Source: JAFGAS01 sp963809875
GTDB taxonomy: Bacteria > Desulfobacterota > Zymogenia > Zymogenales > Zymogenaceae
NCBI GenBank assembly: GCA_963809875.1
Contig: CAWELC010000007.1
Coordinates: 1 to 64,000, forward strand
Direction of reading: 5' to 3'
DNA: 64,000 nucleotides
Part shown: positions 1 to 6,952 of the stretch, one piece after another
Position numbering within the stretch: position 1 is the stretch's first letter
How the letters are laid out: the number at the start of each line of letters is the position of its first letter
Notes under the pieces: model-generated
Databases searched by the model: none
Told to the model about the DNA's origin: nothing
Seen by the model: the letters and a program-made list of their open reading frames with translations, nothing else
Made by a program: the position numbers and the translations under genes

Positions 1-456
1 TCGGTCTTGACCAGGCGCACGTCGTCGATGATATCGGTCACCACGACGGTCCCCCGGGTCTTCTGATAGATCCCGACCGGCAATGCCTCCTCGACCCCTA
101 CCCGGGCGTTTGCGGGGATGAGCCCGTCGTAGAGGTCAAACCAGTTTTCACCGGGGGGGGCGGGAAACTCGTAATAGGTTACGTAGATGAGTTCGCACCG
201 GGCCCTCGCCTTGACATGGGTAGACTCCAGGAGGGGGCACGGCATCGTCGGCGTGCCCGACCGGGGGATGATCAGTATAAAGGGCCGCTCGTGGACGTTG
301 TTGGCAAAATTAGTGAGGTAGTAGACGTTGACCGGGTCGAAAGAGACGTAATAGTCGAGGCTTTTGTCCTTCATGAGGGACTGGACGACGCGCAAGCCTC
401 CCGGCAAGCTCGGCCGCATCGGGGGCCGCAGTGATCAGCTTGGGTATCTGGGGCAT
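1..456 (-). CDS. Xaa-Pro peptidase (M24/creatinase family), N-terminal part, frameshifted, runs off left edge
   Basis: The product begins MPQIPKLITAA after a strong ribosome-binding site (AGGAGG, 5 bases before the ATG). A frame change near position 390 leads into LDYYVSFDPVNVYYLTNF, which is typical of the creatinase-type N-terminal domain of proline dipeptidases and Xaa-Pro aminopeptidases. That frame stays open to the window edge. These are cytoplasmic metallopeptidases that release an N-terminal residue before proline; the catalytic metal-binding C-terminal domain lies outside the window, so activity cannot be judged. The frame change looks like a one-base error. Family assignment is from the N-terminal domain alone. 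Confidence 0.75.
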
Positions 457-578
457 CGCTTCCTCCTGTGCCGTTGTGCCCGATGATGGGGCGGCGGCCG
501 CCTGCGCGGACTTCCCGTTCCCTCGCAGGATTTCCTGTTTCAAACGCTGACGAGGAATTAGCCCGTCGCAACCGGCGA

Positions 579-1063
579 TCAGACCGTCCCTTCCCGCCCA
601 GGGGCCGACGGCATCAAACGATCGAGGCCGGCCTTTCCAGTGCCGGGATCGTCGATGACCCGGGTGTCGGCGGCAAGGTCTCCCACGCGGAATCCGTTCA
701 CGTCGACGACGAGGTAATAGACCTCAAAGGCGATGATGATCAGTCCGACCGTGGGGATCAGGACCCAGCGGAGATAGGGGATGAGATAGAAGAGGTAGAT
801 GAGGGAGTACGGCGGAGTTCCTGATCAGCGAATCCTTGAAGGTGATCGGCCCGCCGTCCGCTGCGCGCACGACCCTCAGCCCGATGATCCGTTTCCCGAG
901 GCTCTGGCCTCCGAAGAGGCCGTCGGCGATGGCGATATAGGTCGCGCCCATCGAGAACGCCGATCGGGTAGAGGACGAGACAGAAGGCGGCACCGATCAG
1001 AAAGTCTATGAAGCGCGCCAGCAAACGGTGGGTGAGGTCAGCCTTCCTGGGCACGGTGGTCAT
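579..1063 (-). CDS. RDD family membrane protein, frameshifted
   Basis: The start MTTVPRKADLTHRLLARFID followed by a hydrophobic helix is the usual opening of an RDD protein, with R-x-x-D in the first helix. A second frame gives GGQSLGKRIIGLRVV, the signature cytoplasmic loop of the family, and a third gives a hydrophobic helix and the ending VVDVNGFRVGDLAADTRVI. The three pieces in order make a complete protein of about 160 residues with two small indels. RDD proteins are small inner-membrane proteins, some implicated in ion or small-molecule transport; the function here is unknown. Its start overlaps the end of the preceding small gene by 26 bases. Confidence 0.75.
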
Positions 1064-1235
1064 CGTCGTCTTCCCTTATAAAGAGGATAAACGCCATCGC
1101 GGGCCGCTTGCTGGCCGGCCCCATGGCGAACTGTATCGTGTCGAGTCTCCATCCCTCCCCGACGTGCCGATTCAGGGCGTCCTCGATCGTCTCATCGGTG
1201 ACGATGGTCAGCTCCTTGACCTTATAGGTGATCAT
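1038..1235 (-). CDS. Small DUF4177-like protein
   Basis: A 65-residue protein that opens with the beta strand MITYKVKELTIV, followed by a helix and GEGWRLDTIQ. The pattern 'YKV ... L N x x G x E G W' is characteristic of small DUF4177-type proteins of unknown function. It lies immediately upstream of, and overlaps, the RDD gene on the same strand, so the two are probably co-transcribed. The C-terminal acidic stretch EDDDDH may be distorted by an indel, since the overlap with the next gene is unusually long. Confidence 0.55.
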   Translation of the reverse strand: MITYKVKELTIVTDETIEDALNRHVGEGWRLDTIQFAMGPASKRPAMAFILFIREDDDDHRAQEG

Positions 1236-1296
1236 CTGGCGCCCGGTGTGGTCTCATCTATTTCCGTGTCGCTTCGGCCGGCTCAAGGCTTTGTCC

Positions 1297-1748
1297 TCAG
1301 GCCGGGTCAAAGACCGCCCTGATCTTGTAGGTCTTGACGGCGGGGAGTCGGACGACGGAGATCGCGGCTTTCCCCTCGATATCGCCGATCGTCCGTTCCA
1401 GGTCCCCCTCGTCCTTTCCCCAGACGGTAAACCAGAGGTCGTAGTCCCCGTCCCGCTGGTAGTTGTGGGTTACCCGCGCAAACGAGCTGACCGCCTCGGC
1501 GACCTGCCCGATCCGCTCCGGCCCGACGCGCGCCGCGCATGGCATCGTAGCGCCCACGGACCGGGCATCCAGTACCACCCCGATGCGCCGATGATCCCGG
1601 CGTCCTTGAGGGCCGCAATACGGGAGGTATCGCTCGGACTCCCCGGTCCCGACGATCGGCGATATCGGCGGAAGGGTCGCCTCGCGAGAGGGAATTCTTC
1701 CTGAGATGACCTTGAGGATATGTTTTGGGTAGCGTCCACGTCGATCAT
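1297..1748 (-). CDS. Siroheme decarboxylase-like (AhbA/AhbB/NirD-type, Lrp-fold) protein, frameshifted
   Basis: The C-terminal frame contains THNYQRDGDYDLWFTVWG. The HNY-x-R ... Y-x-LWFT motif is the hallmark of AhbA/AhbB and NirD/L/G/H proteins, which decarboxylate siroheme to didecarboxysiroheme in the alternative heme pathway or in heme d1 synthesis. Upstream pieces in other frames give MIDVDATQ, an HTH-like segment and RRIGVVLDARSVG, also typical of the family. At least three indels lie between 1570 and 1735. Full length would be about 150 residues, as usual. Sulfate reducers and relatives use the AhbA/AhbB route to heme. No ahbC or ahbD is in the window, so the exact role (heme b or d1) is open. 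Confidence 0.75.
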
Positions 1749-1999
1749 GCCGGGGCCGCTAGGGCGCGGCCGACAGTTCAGAAGTAGTGCTAATACGTTC
1801 GGATTATGCCGTTTCGGGTCGTTTGTTTTATTCTCGAGGGAAGGGCCGTTTTTGTCAATGCCGGAAGGGGAGACGCCGACGCAGGCCGGACGCAGGATGA
1901 ATCGGGGCTCGGTGCCGGAAGGGATGTCTCGTATCGGCGTACCGGCTCGACGAGGCGCAGGCCATCCGCACGTCCCGCCACCCGGCCGGTTCTGACGGA

Positions 2000-2630
2000 G
2001 TAGGCTCGCGGTAGAGGGCGGCGGCGCTGGCCGTACGCGGTCACGGCGAGCCCCGCCGGTTCTTGGAGAGCCCAGAGGAAGAGGACCTGCACGACCCGGT
2101 CTACCTTCCTCCTCGATGGTGACCAGGGGCCCCACCGCACGTGGAACGGATCGATGAAACGTCGATCGTTCTCTGAATCATGTATGCAGGAGGTCCCGGA
2201 TCATCGACCTCAGACGCCTTGTCTACGCCGTCGGCGAGGTCCCCTTGATGATATCCAGGCCTTTTCTTCATCCGTTCTTCGATGAACGTCTCGGAAGTGA
2301 TGGGAAGGAGATCGGGGATTCTTTCCAGGCGGATATTAGGAGCTGCAGGATCCCGTCGGGCCCCGTTGACCGAGATATAAAAAAGACCTTGAGCTTCTCA
2401 TAGGGATCGCTCACGTAGTCGAGCGCCTCTTCAGGCCCGATTCGTTTCTGTCTATCTCGCTTTCCATGATGGCCAGGAAGTCCTCCTTGCTCCCGAAGTA
2501 GTTGTGGAAGGGGTGGCCTTGGAGATCTCACGTATTTGATCATATCGGAGGTCGCGGTATTGCCCAGGCCCGTACTTCCCGAACAGCGCAGGCGGACGTC
2601 GATGATCTTCTTCCTGGTATCTACTTTCAT
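2000..2630 (-). CDS. TetR/AcrR family regulator, heavily frameshifted, 3' end uncertain
   Basis: The product starts MKVDTRKKIIDVRLR and has GNTATSDMIKY, then (in another frame) an equivalent of the TLYNYFGSKEDFLAIM helix-turn-helix signature, visible in the DNA around 2490-2520. The ligand-domain part gives RIGPEEALDYVSDPYEKLKV and, further on, VVQVLFLWAL. At least four indels break it. TetR proteins are dimeric repressors that release DNA on binding a small ligand. The end is approximate: after about 2050 no frame is clearly better than the others. The ligand cannot be predicted. Confidence 0.6.
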
Positions 2631-2660
2631 GGTGCGGTGAGCCCTCACATCCGGATCCCT

Positions 2661-2685
2661 AAAAAAAGGGGAGCTTGCGCTCCCC
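2661..2685 (-). terminator. Rho-independent terminator after the Arg/Tyr-rich exported protein gene
   Basis: A perfect 7-bp stem GGGGAGC/GCTCCCC with a TTGC loop is preceded on the plus strand by seven A residues, which become the U tract of a minus-strand transcript. It lies about 100 bases beyond the stop codon of the gene ending at 2786. Confidence 0.8.
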
Positions 2686-2785
2686 TCGTTGATTTTACGA
2701 TTCTCCCCATCCCCGTGAAGGGGCCGGGCCGCCCACTAGATCCGACGGGAAACGCCCTTCATGTCCCGATCACGACCATCCGGCT

Positions 2786-3172
2786 TTATCTGTAGTCGAA
2801 CCGATAGTATGGGTTCTGATACCGGCCGTCATATCCCCGGTTGTATCTCCGGTCGTACCGGTAGTCCCGGTATCTGTCCCGATCGCGGTAGTAATAGTAG
2901 TCGTCCCGATCATGGTGCATATTGCTCTCTACCATGTACCCCAGGAACGTGCCCAGAGCGGTGCCGATCAGGTTATTCATCCTCGGGTCGTTCGGGTTTA
3001 CTCCCGGAATCGGAGGCAACGGAAATCCGGGTCCGTTTGCCAGGTTTACACCCGGAAGCGGGCCGCCGTTGCCGGGCCCCTGCACGTAGACCGGCGCCGT
3101 AATAAAACCGGCGGCCAGCACTACGGCTGTGATTATCAAGACCTTACCCCACATCATTTTTGTCTCTTTCAT
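2786..3172 (-). CDS. Exported protein with glycine-rich core and Arg/Tyr/Asp-rich tail
   Basis: A 128-residue protein with a positively charged start (MKETKMMWGK), a hydrophobic signal segment and a likely cleavage site near AGFITAPVYV. The middle is rich in Gly, Pro and Asn, followed by a short hydrophobic stretch (MNNLIGTALGTFLGYMV) that may be membrane-associated. From about residue 85 it is dominated by D, R and Y (DDYYYYRDRDRYRDYRYDRR). The ATG follows AGGAGG by 7 bases. It has its own consensus promoter with an activator site upstream, and a terminator downstream. The function is unknown; the tail composition resembles the protein at 60650-61193. Likely periplasmic or envelope-associated. 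Confidence 0.8.
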   Translation of the reverse strand: MKETKMMWGKVLIITAVVLAAGFITAPVYVQGPGNGGPLPGVNLANGPGFPLPPIPGVNPNDPRMNNLIGTALGTFLGYMVESNMHHDRDDYYYYRDRDRYRDYRYDRRYNRGYDGRYQNPYYRFDYR

Positions 3173-3240
3173 AGCTGTTCCTCCTTATCTCCTGCATCTT
3201 TCCCTTGATGTACTATTTGTACTTTCTTTCCACTAAGTCT

Positions 3241-3269
3241 AATATACTCCTAAAGGGTATCCATGTCAA
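3241..3269 (-). promoter_or_regulatory. Consensus sigma-70 promoter for the exported protein gene
   Basis: On the minus strand, TTGACA (3269-3264) is separated by exactly 17 bases from TATATT (3246-3241). Transcription should start near 3234, about 60 bases before the ATG at 3172. Confidence 0.85.
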
Positions 3270-3287
3270 GCGGCAATGAGATATTTC

Positions 3288-3303
3288 TGTGATTCGCATC
3301 ACA
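3288..3303. promoter_or_regulatory. CRP/FNR-type operator
   Basis: The palindrome TGTGATTCGCATCACA matches the CRP consensus TGTGA-N6-TCACA exactly. Its centre (3295.5) is about 61.5 bases upstream of the predicted start site of the minus-strand promoter, the classic class I activator position. A CRP or CRP/FNR-superfamily protein is the likely ligand. Confidence 0.75.
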
Positions 3304-3410
3304 GGGACAAGATAAGCCTGGCCCGTACCTCAATCGGCGGCACCGCCGGAAAGACCCGCGCGGGGAGCGTCGATCTTTCCCGTCGACGATGGTCGTCATC
3401 TCTTATCCCT

Positions 3411-3803
3411 CTAGTGGGCCGGGGAGCGCCGCTCCTCCGGCCTGGTGGCCGGCTTCGGCGAAGGCCGCTGGGTCTCCCTGAGCCTGTCGACCCACGCCGC
3501 CAGTGCGACGAGAAGCTCCCGTACCTTCGCCCGGGTCGCCTCATCGGTCAGTCTCCCCGTTTGGTCGAACTTCTTCTCCGCAAACGGGACCATAATCTCC
3601 GGACGCTTCATCGGGTGGGCATCAAGAAAAACAAGCGACTGACGCAAGTGGTACTGGGCGCGGGCCCCTCCCAGCATACCGATGGACGTGCTCATAATGG
3701 CAATGGGTTTCCCTCCGAAGGGGCTCGTGCCGTATGGCCGGGATGCCGCATCCGGCGCTCTAATGAGGCATCGCCGTTCCCACAATTTATCTTGACACGA
3801 CAC
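3411..3803 (-). pseudogene. NAD(P)H-dependent FMN reductase, N-terminally truncated remnant
   Basis: The segment ASRPYGTSPFGGKPIAIMST followed by GMLGGARAQYHLRQSLVFLD is the C-terminal half of the NADPH-dependent FMN reductase family (flavodoxin-like fold). The N-terminal half, including the FMN-binding GSLR-type loop and roughly 75 residues, is missing. The upstream DNA changes abruptly to AT-rich sequence carrying a promoter for the opposite strand. No frame upstream restores the missing part, so this is a real deletion or a misjoin rather than a single frameshift. It is probably not functional as it stands. Confidence 0.7.
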
Positions 3804-3819
3804 AAAAAAGGCCTATTAT
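3792..3819 (+). promoter_or_regulatory. Sigma-70 promoter upstream of the outer-membrane protein gene
   Basis: TTGACA (3792-3797), 16 bases, then TATTAT (3814-3819); a second TATAAT-like box lies about 10 bases downstream. The transcript would have a leader of nearly 200 bases before the ATG at 4018. That leader holds the weak hairpin and the SD-like element described below. Confidence 0.65.
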
Positions 3820-3892
3820 TAAGATGCTATAATATTATTTTTTTTACTATTCGAAAGAGCGTGATAATACATCTGAGATTGACTCACACGAG

Positions 3893-3928
3893 CGGCTTTC
3901 GGGCCGTTTTTTTGTGAAAGGAGGTGAT
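3893..3928 (+). promoter_or_regulatory. Leader element: small hairpin with U tract, then a 12-base anti-16S sequence
   Basis: CGGC-TTTCGG-GCCG followed by seven T residues resembles a weak intrinsic terminator. Four bases later, AAAGGAGGTGAT is perfectly complementary to the 3' end of 16S rRNA over 12 bases, yet lies about 90 bases before the real start codon at 4018. An ATG overlaps its end (3927) and opens an 11-codon frame, but the spacing is too short for normal initiation. It may be a ribosome standby or attenuation element. Confidence 0.4.
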
Positions 3929-4017
3929 GACTGCAGCAGGGATCGTGTCCGTCGGGAGCTGACTCATTCATTCACTAGACTACTGTTATTTCCACTATAG
4001 CAATATGAGGTAAGAAC

Positions 4018-4917
4018 ATGCGTAAAATGATTCTGTTTGTTTGTATCGCTCTGCTCGCCCTGTCGGCATACGCCTTCGCGGGAGAGGGGAGCGATACCAT
4101 CGGGGCGTGCAAGCTGATGCCCGAGCTCCGGTACTCGTATTACGAGACCCCCGTGGTCGTCAACACCCACCCGGCAGTGGGCGACTTTGACGATGACGAT
4201 TGGAACATACGAGAGCACGACGCTACGTTACAGGTTACCTACGGAGTCACGAACTACTTCGACGTCTACGCCTTTGTCGGCGCCCGCATCGCGGCGGTGA
4301 AGTCGGGCACGATCGAAGTTCCAGGGCGTATCGGAACGAACGAAGACCGCCTCACGTTTGACCTCGGCAGCAGCTTCCTGAGCGGGGTTGGGGTAAAGGG
4401 GACCTTCTACCGGGCTCCGAACGGTTTCTACGTCGGCGGTGGGGCCTCCTTTGCCTATACGTTTACCAATGACGATAAGCACTTTAAAGTCGACATCGGT
4501 GGTTTCCAGGTAGATGACTCCGCAGCAGCCGGCATCCTTTACCGGGAGACCGAAATGGCAGCCACCGCAGACCTCCACGCCGGGTGGCACTTTGAGCAGA
4601 TCGGCCTGACCCCGTATGTCGGTGTTGAATACCGGTGGGTCAGAGAAGACCTCGAGGCCGAGAAGTTTGGCGCAGATAACGATATTAATAACTTCACGAC
4701 GGCGGCCAGGAACCCCGTTGGGGTCTTCGTCGGGGTTGACTACATGCCCATCGAGGGGCTCTACATAAACCTCGAAGGACAGATGATCAAGCGCTGGGGC
4801 GGGAGCCTGAGCGTAGGCTATGCCTTCGACCTGTGCGGCAGGCCGACCCCTCCGCCGCCGCCCGCGCCTGTTGCGCCCCCCATCGAGCCCAAGCTTGAGC
4901 CGATGAGCTTTAAGTAA
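4018..4917 (+). CDS. Exported outer-membrane beta-barrel protein
   Basis: A 299-residue protein with a clear signal peptide (MRKMILFVCIALLALSAYAFA, probable cleavage after AFA). The mature part has alternating aromatic/hydrophobic and polar strands such as YFDVYAFVGARIAAV, FYVGGGASFAYTFT and GLTPYVGVEYRWV, as expected for an 8-12-strand porin-like barrel. It ends in a proline-rich tail (PPPPPAPVAPPIEPKLEP) that could cross or contact peptidoglycan. The ATG follows GAGGT by 6 bases. A terminator follows directly, so it is monocistronic. The substrate is unknown; codon use matches the neighbours. Confidence 0.75.
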   Translation: MRKMILFVCIALLALSAYAFAGEGSDTIGACKLMPELRYSYYETPVVVNTHPAVGDFDDDDWNIREHDATLQVTYGVTNYFDVYAFVGARIAAVKSGTIEVPGRIGTNEDRLTFDLGSSFLSGVGVKGTFYRAPNGFYVGGGASFAYTFTNDDKHFKVDIGGFQVDDSAAAGILYRETEMAATADLHAGWHFEQIGLTPYVGVEYRWVREDLEAEKFGADNDINNFTTAARNPVGVFVGVDYMPIEGLYINLEGQMIKRWGGSLSVGYAFDLCGRPTPPPPPAPVAPPIEPKLEPMSFK

Positions 4918-4943
4918 CGGACTCTATCGCGAGATGCGAAAAA

Positions 4944-4966
4944 GGGCGGCCATGGCCGCCCTTTTT
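4944..4966. terminator. Bidirectional Rho-independent terminator
   Basis: GGGCGGCCATGGCCGCCC is a perfect palindrome with A residues before and T residues after. It can end the plus-strand barrel gene and also the minus-strand MerB-like operon that converges on it. Confidence 0.85.
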
Positions 4967-5017
4967 ATTAGTTGCCGCACCCCCGCTGCCCAAAGCTCGC
5001 AGGTAAGCCTGCCTTCA

Positions 5018-5813
5018 CTACCCCCGCTTTGAAAAGGCGAAGATAGCCCCCTGGATGACCCTCGTAAGGTATACGGCGTGGTCGAGCGTCAGGTAGAGGC
5101 CCCGCACCCCCGCGTTTGCCCGGCGGTGCTTTCGCGCGTCTTCTTCCGACCGGAAGAAAACCGACCTTCGTCAGAAGGAATCGATGATGCTGGGCTCGTC
5201 CAGCGTGGATCACATCCACCAGGGGGACGAATAGCCTCAGGCCGCTCTCCCCATCGTCGAGACGATAGTTCAGCTCGGTGTCGATGTCAATTCGCAGCGG
5301 CCGCCCGCTCTGCGCGCACACGGTCCTGATGACGAATGAGAGCGATTGGTCGGATAATTGCCCTTGCACGAAGGGCAGCGCTATCGCGTCGATCGCTCAG
5401 GCCGCGTATATCTGCTGCCCGGTGGTGAACGTGACGTGGTGCGGCGTCGGCTCGGCGGTCACCGGGTAGGCCCAGGTGACCTCTCCCCGCTGGTTTCTGA
5501 ATAGAAAGATCATCTTCCTTTCGAGCTGGTCAACAATCGCCCGCACCCGGTCCGGGAAAGGTCCAGCTGCCCGGCTATGTAGTCCACGGAGAGCGAGGCC
5601 GCCTTTTGGGGATCTCGGTGACGACGAAATCCCGGACGAGGTGATGCTCCGGGAGAGACGGGCAAGGGTGCGGTCCGCCTGCCGGGCGCTGCCGGCCGCC
5701 CCCATCCTCATCAGGCAGGGCGGTACGGGGATAATGTAGCGCCCGAGCCCCAGGTAGAGCCTGCCCCGGGTTTTGACGACCGCTTTTTCCGGCGACCTGT
5801 TTTCCGTTGTCAT
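5018..5813 (-). CDS. MerB-like organometal lyase with two predicted selenocysteines (in-frame UGA at 5399-5397 and 5173-5171)
   Basis: Reconstructed length is about 265 residues (MerB 212). After VTWAYPVTAEPTPHHVTFTT the sequence reads GQQIYAA-UGA-AIDAIALPF. This aligns with LYAWC(96)ALD(99)T of MerB, UGA replacing C96 and Asp conserved at +3. TVCAQSGRPL matches the C117 region. Further on, DEPSIIDSF-UGA-RRSVFFRSEEDA aligns with RQSFC(159)CHVHFFAS, UGA replacing C159. Both catalytic cysteines would be Sec (about residues 140 and 215, nucleophile region plus D143). The frame is the same on both sides of each UGA, so an indel did not create them. Single-base indels near 5650, 5610, 5560 and 5195 break the gene elsewhere. 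Its ATG overlaps the methyltransferase stop (ATGA). MerB cleaves carbon-mercury bonds; the substrate here is unproven. No sel genes are in the window. Confidence 0.8.
5141..5158 (-). promoter_or_regulatory. Predicted bacterial SECIS hairpin for the second UGA
   Basis: After the UGA at 5173-5171, the mRNA forms a perfect 7-bp stem UUCUUCC/GGAAGAA closing the tetraloop GGUC. The loop begins 20 bases after the UGA. E. coli fdhF has the same GGUC loop at almost the same distance (about 19 bases). This is the stronger of the two elements. Confidence 0.7.
5359..5377 (-). promoter_or_regulatory. Predicted bacterial SECIS hairpin for the first UGA
   Basis: Downstream of the UGA at 5399-5397, the mRNA forms a perfect 7-bp stem UGCCCUU/AAGGGCA with the loop CGUGC, starting 20 bases after the UGA. 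The loop carries adjacent G and U and lies within the distance range tolerated for bacterial SECIS elements. It is inside the coding region, as expected. Confidence 0.6.
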
Positions 5814-6419
5814 CGCGCATCCCTCCGCGTATTGCCGGCCGTCCTTCTTTTCAGCACGACGGCCCTCCCGAGTAACACCCTCGGGTATTCGACCGGGACC
5901 AATCCCGCGGCGGCGGCCCGTTCCATCATGATCCGGAAGCGCCGTTTCGTCGTGTGGACGGGCGGTTCCGCAACAAAGAAACGCCCGTCCGGCGCGAGGA
6001 TCGGGGATATCTCCGCGAGGAAGCCTTCCTGGTCCGGCACCTCGTGGACCATATAGAACGCGAGGACGAAATCGACCGGACCCTTGACGCCGATCCGGTC
6101 GGGACCGCACAAATGCGTCCGAATCCGCCCGGACAGTCCCGCCGAGCGCGCCCGGGCCTGGGCCATCTCGAGCATCTCGGGCTGGACGTCGGCAGAGATC
6201 ACGACCCCGCGGTCGCCGACGAGCCGGGCAAGCCCGAGGGAGGCAAAGCCTCTCCCGCACCCGACGTCGAGCGCCGTCATGCCCTGCTTGACGTACGGGC
6301 CAAAAGCCTGGCCGGGTTGTGAATATAGGGGCGCAGGAAATTGTCAAAGGATTTTACCAGCCACCACGGACAGACGTGTAAACTGGACCGTGCTTCGGGT
6401 TAACTGTCTTCGTGGCCAT
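5810..6419 (-). CDS. Class I SAM-dependent methyltransferase, frameshifted near the N-terminus
   Basis: The product starts MATKTVNPKHGPVYT after GGGAGGG, then in shifted frames CPWWLVKSFDNFLRPYIHNP, FGPYVKQG and TALDVGCGRGFASLGLARLV, which is motif I of a Rossmann-fold methyltransferase. DFVLAFYMVHEVPDQEGFL and GRFFVAEP are the later motifs. Two indels lie near 6385 and 6312. It belongs to a group distantly similar to UbiE and arsenite methyltransferases, with a conserved N-terminal CPWW. It is translationally coupled to the MerB-like selenoprotein (ATGA overlap), so a shared task in organometal or metalloid chemistry is plausible but inferred. Confidence 0.8.
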
Positions 6420-6437
6420 GAGACCCTCCCATTATTG

Positions 6438-6450
6438 TTTAGCTACTAAA
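6438..6450. promoter_or_regulatory. Putative MarR operator in the methyltransferase leader
   Basis: TTTAGCTACTAAA is a perfect palindrome TTTAG-N3-CTAAA lying 19 bases upstream of the methyltransferase ATG. The surrounding ATTGTTTAGCTACTAAATA is nearly identical to the element in the marR promoter (reverse orientation), which suggests one regulator binds both. Confidence 0.6.
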
Positions 6451-6469
6451 TATAATGACGAAAAAAAAA

Positions 6470-6946
6470 TTACTCCGATTTCAGCCGTTCCTGCTGGAGC
6501 GTGAGAATCGACGAGAGATCGCCGACCAGCTGCCGGAACTGCCGGAGCTTTGGGGTCAAATCCCGGCCGTAGTAATCCCTGAGCGCGGCAAGTATCAGGT
6601 CGTGGAGCTTCTCGTGGTTTTCGAAGGCAATTCTACCCAAATCGGTCAGATCCGCCGTGACCTCTTTTGCGTTACCCGGCATCGGCCTTCTTATCACCAG
6701 CTTCTTGCGGGCGAGCCTGGTGAGCATCTGTGAGACCGCGCCCTTTGTCACACCCATCTTCTCCGCCAGGCTGGGTTACGTTGATACCCGGGTTTTTCCC
6801 GATCGCCTCGATCGTATGTGTCTCTGACCGATAGAGCGGAATCCCCGTGCCGAAATCGAAACGCGGGGTGTGGACCGATTCGGCCCGCCCGATGAGGCGC
6901 GTTACCTCCTCCATGAGGAGCTCAATAGTTGTCGGTCATCAGACAT
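6470..6946 (-). CDS. MarR family transcriptional regulator, frameshifted
   Basis: Two frames join as EVTRLIGRAESVHTPRFDFG ... IEAIGKNPGINVT and then LAEKMGVTKGAVSQMLTRLA followed by KKLVIRRPMPGNAKEVTADL, the winged helix-turn-helix and wing of MarR. One C too many near 6772 explains the shift; a second indel near 6920 separates the proposed start MSDDRQL from ELLMEEV. About 155 residues, as is normal for MarR. These are dimeric repressors relieved by small ligands or thiol modification. It is the first gene of the locus with the methyltransferase and MerB-like genes, so it probably controls them and itself. Confidence 0.75.
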
Positions 6947-6952
6947 GGATAT

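Noticed and set aside
3927..3962. Eleven-codon peptide as a real small gene
   Set aside because: Its ATG overlaps the Shine-Dalgarno-like sequence, leaving no room for initiation. Kept only as a regulatory curiosity.
5397..5399. TGA as the true stop of a short MerB-like protein fused to the methyltransferase
   Set aside because: MerB-like homology continues in the same frame after the TGA for more than 60 residues, and the apparent fusion upstream is itself a frameshift artefact. A substitution error cannot be excluded from sequence alone but would have to occur twice at the two catalytic positions.
5575..5820. Separate small gene starting at 5820 inside the MerB locus
   Set aside because: It is one of the frames of the MerB-like N-terminus; its part HHLVRDFVVTEIPK belongs to that protein.
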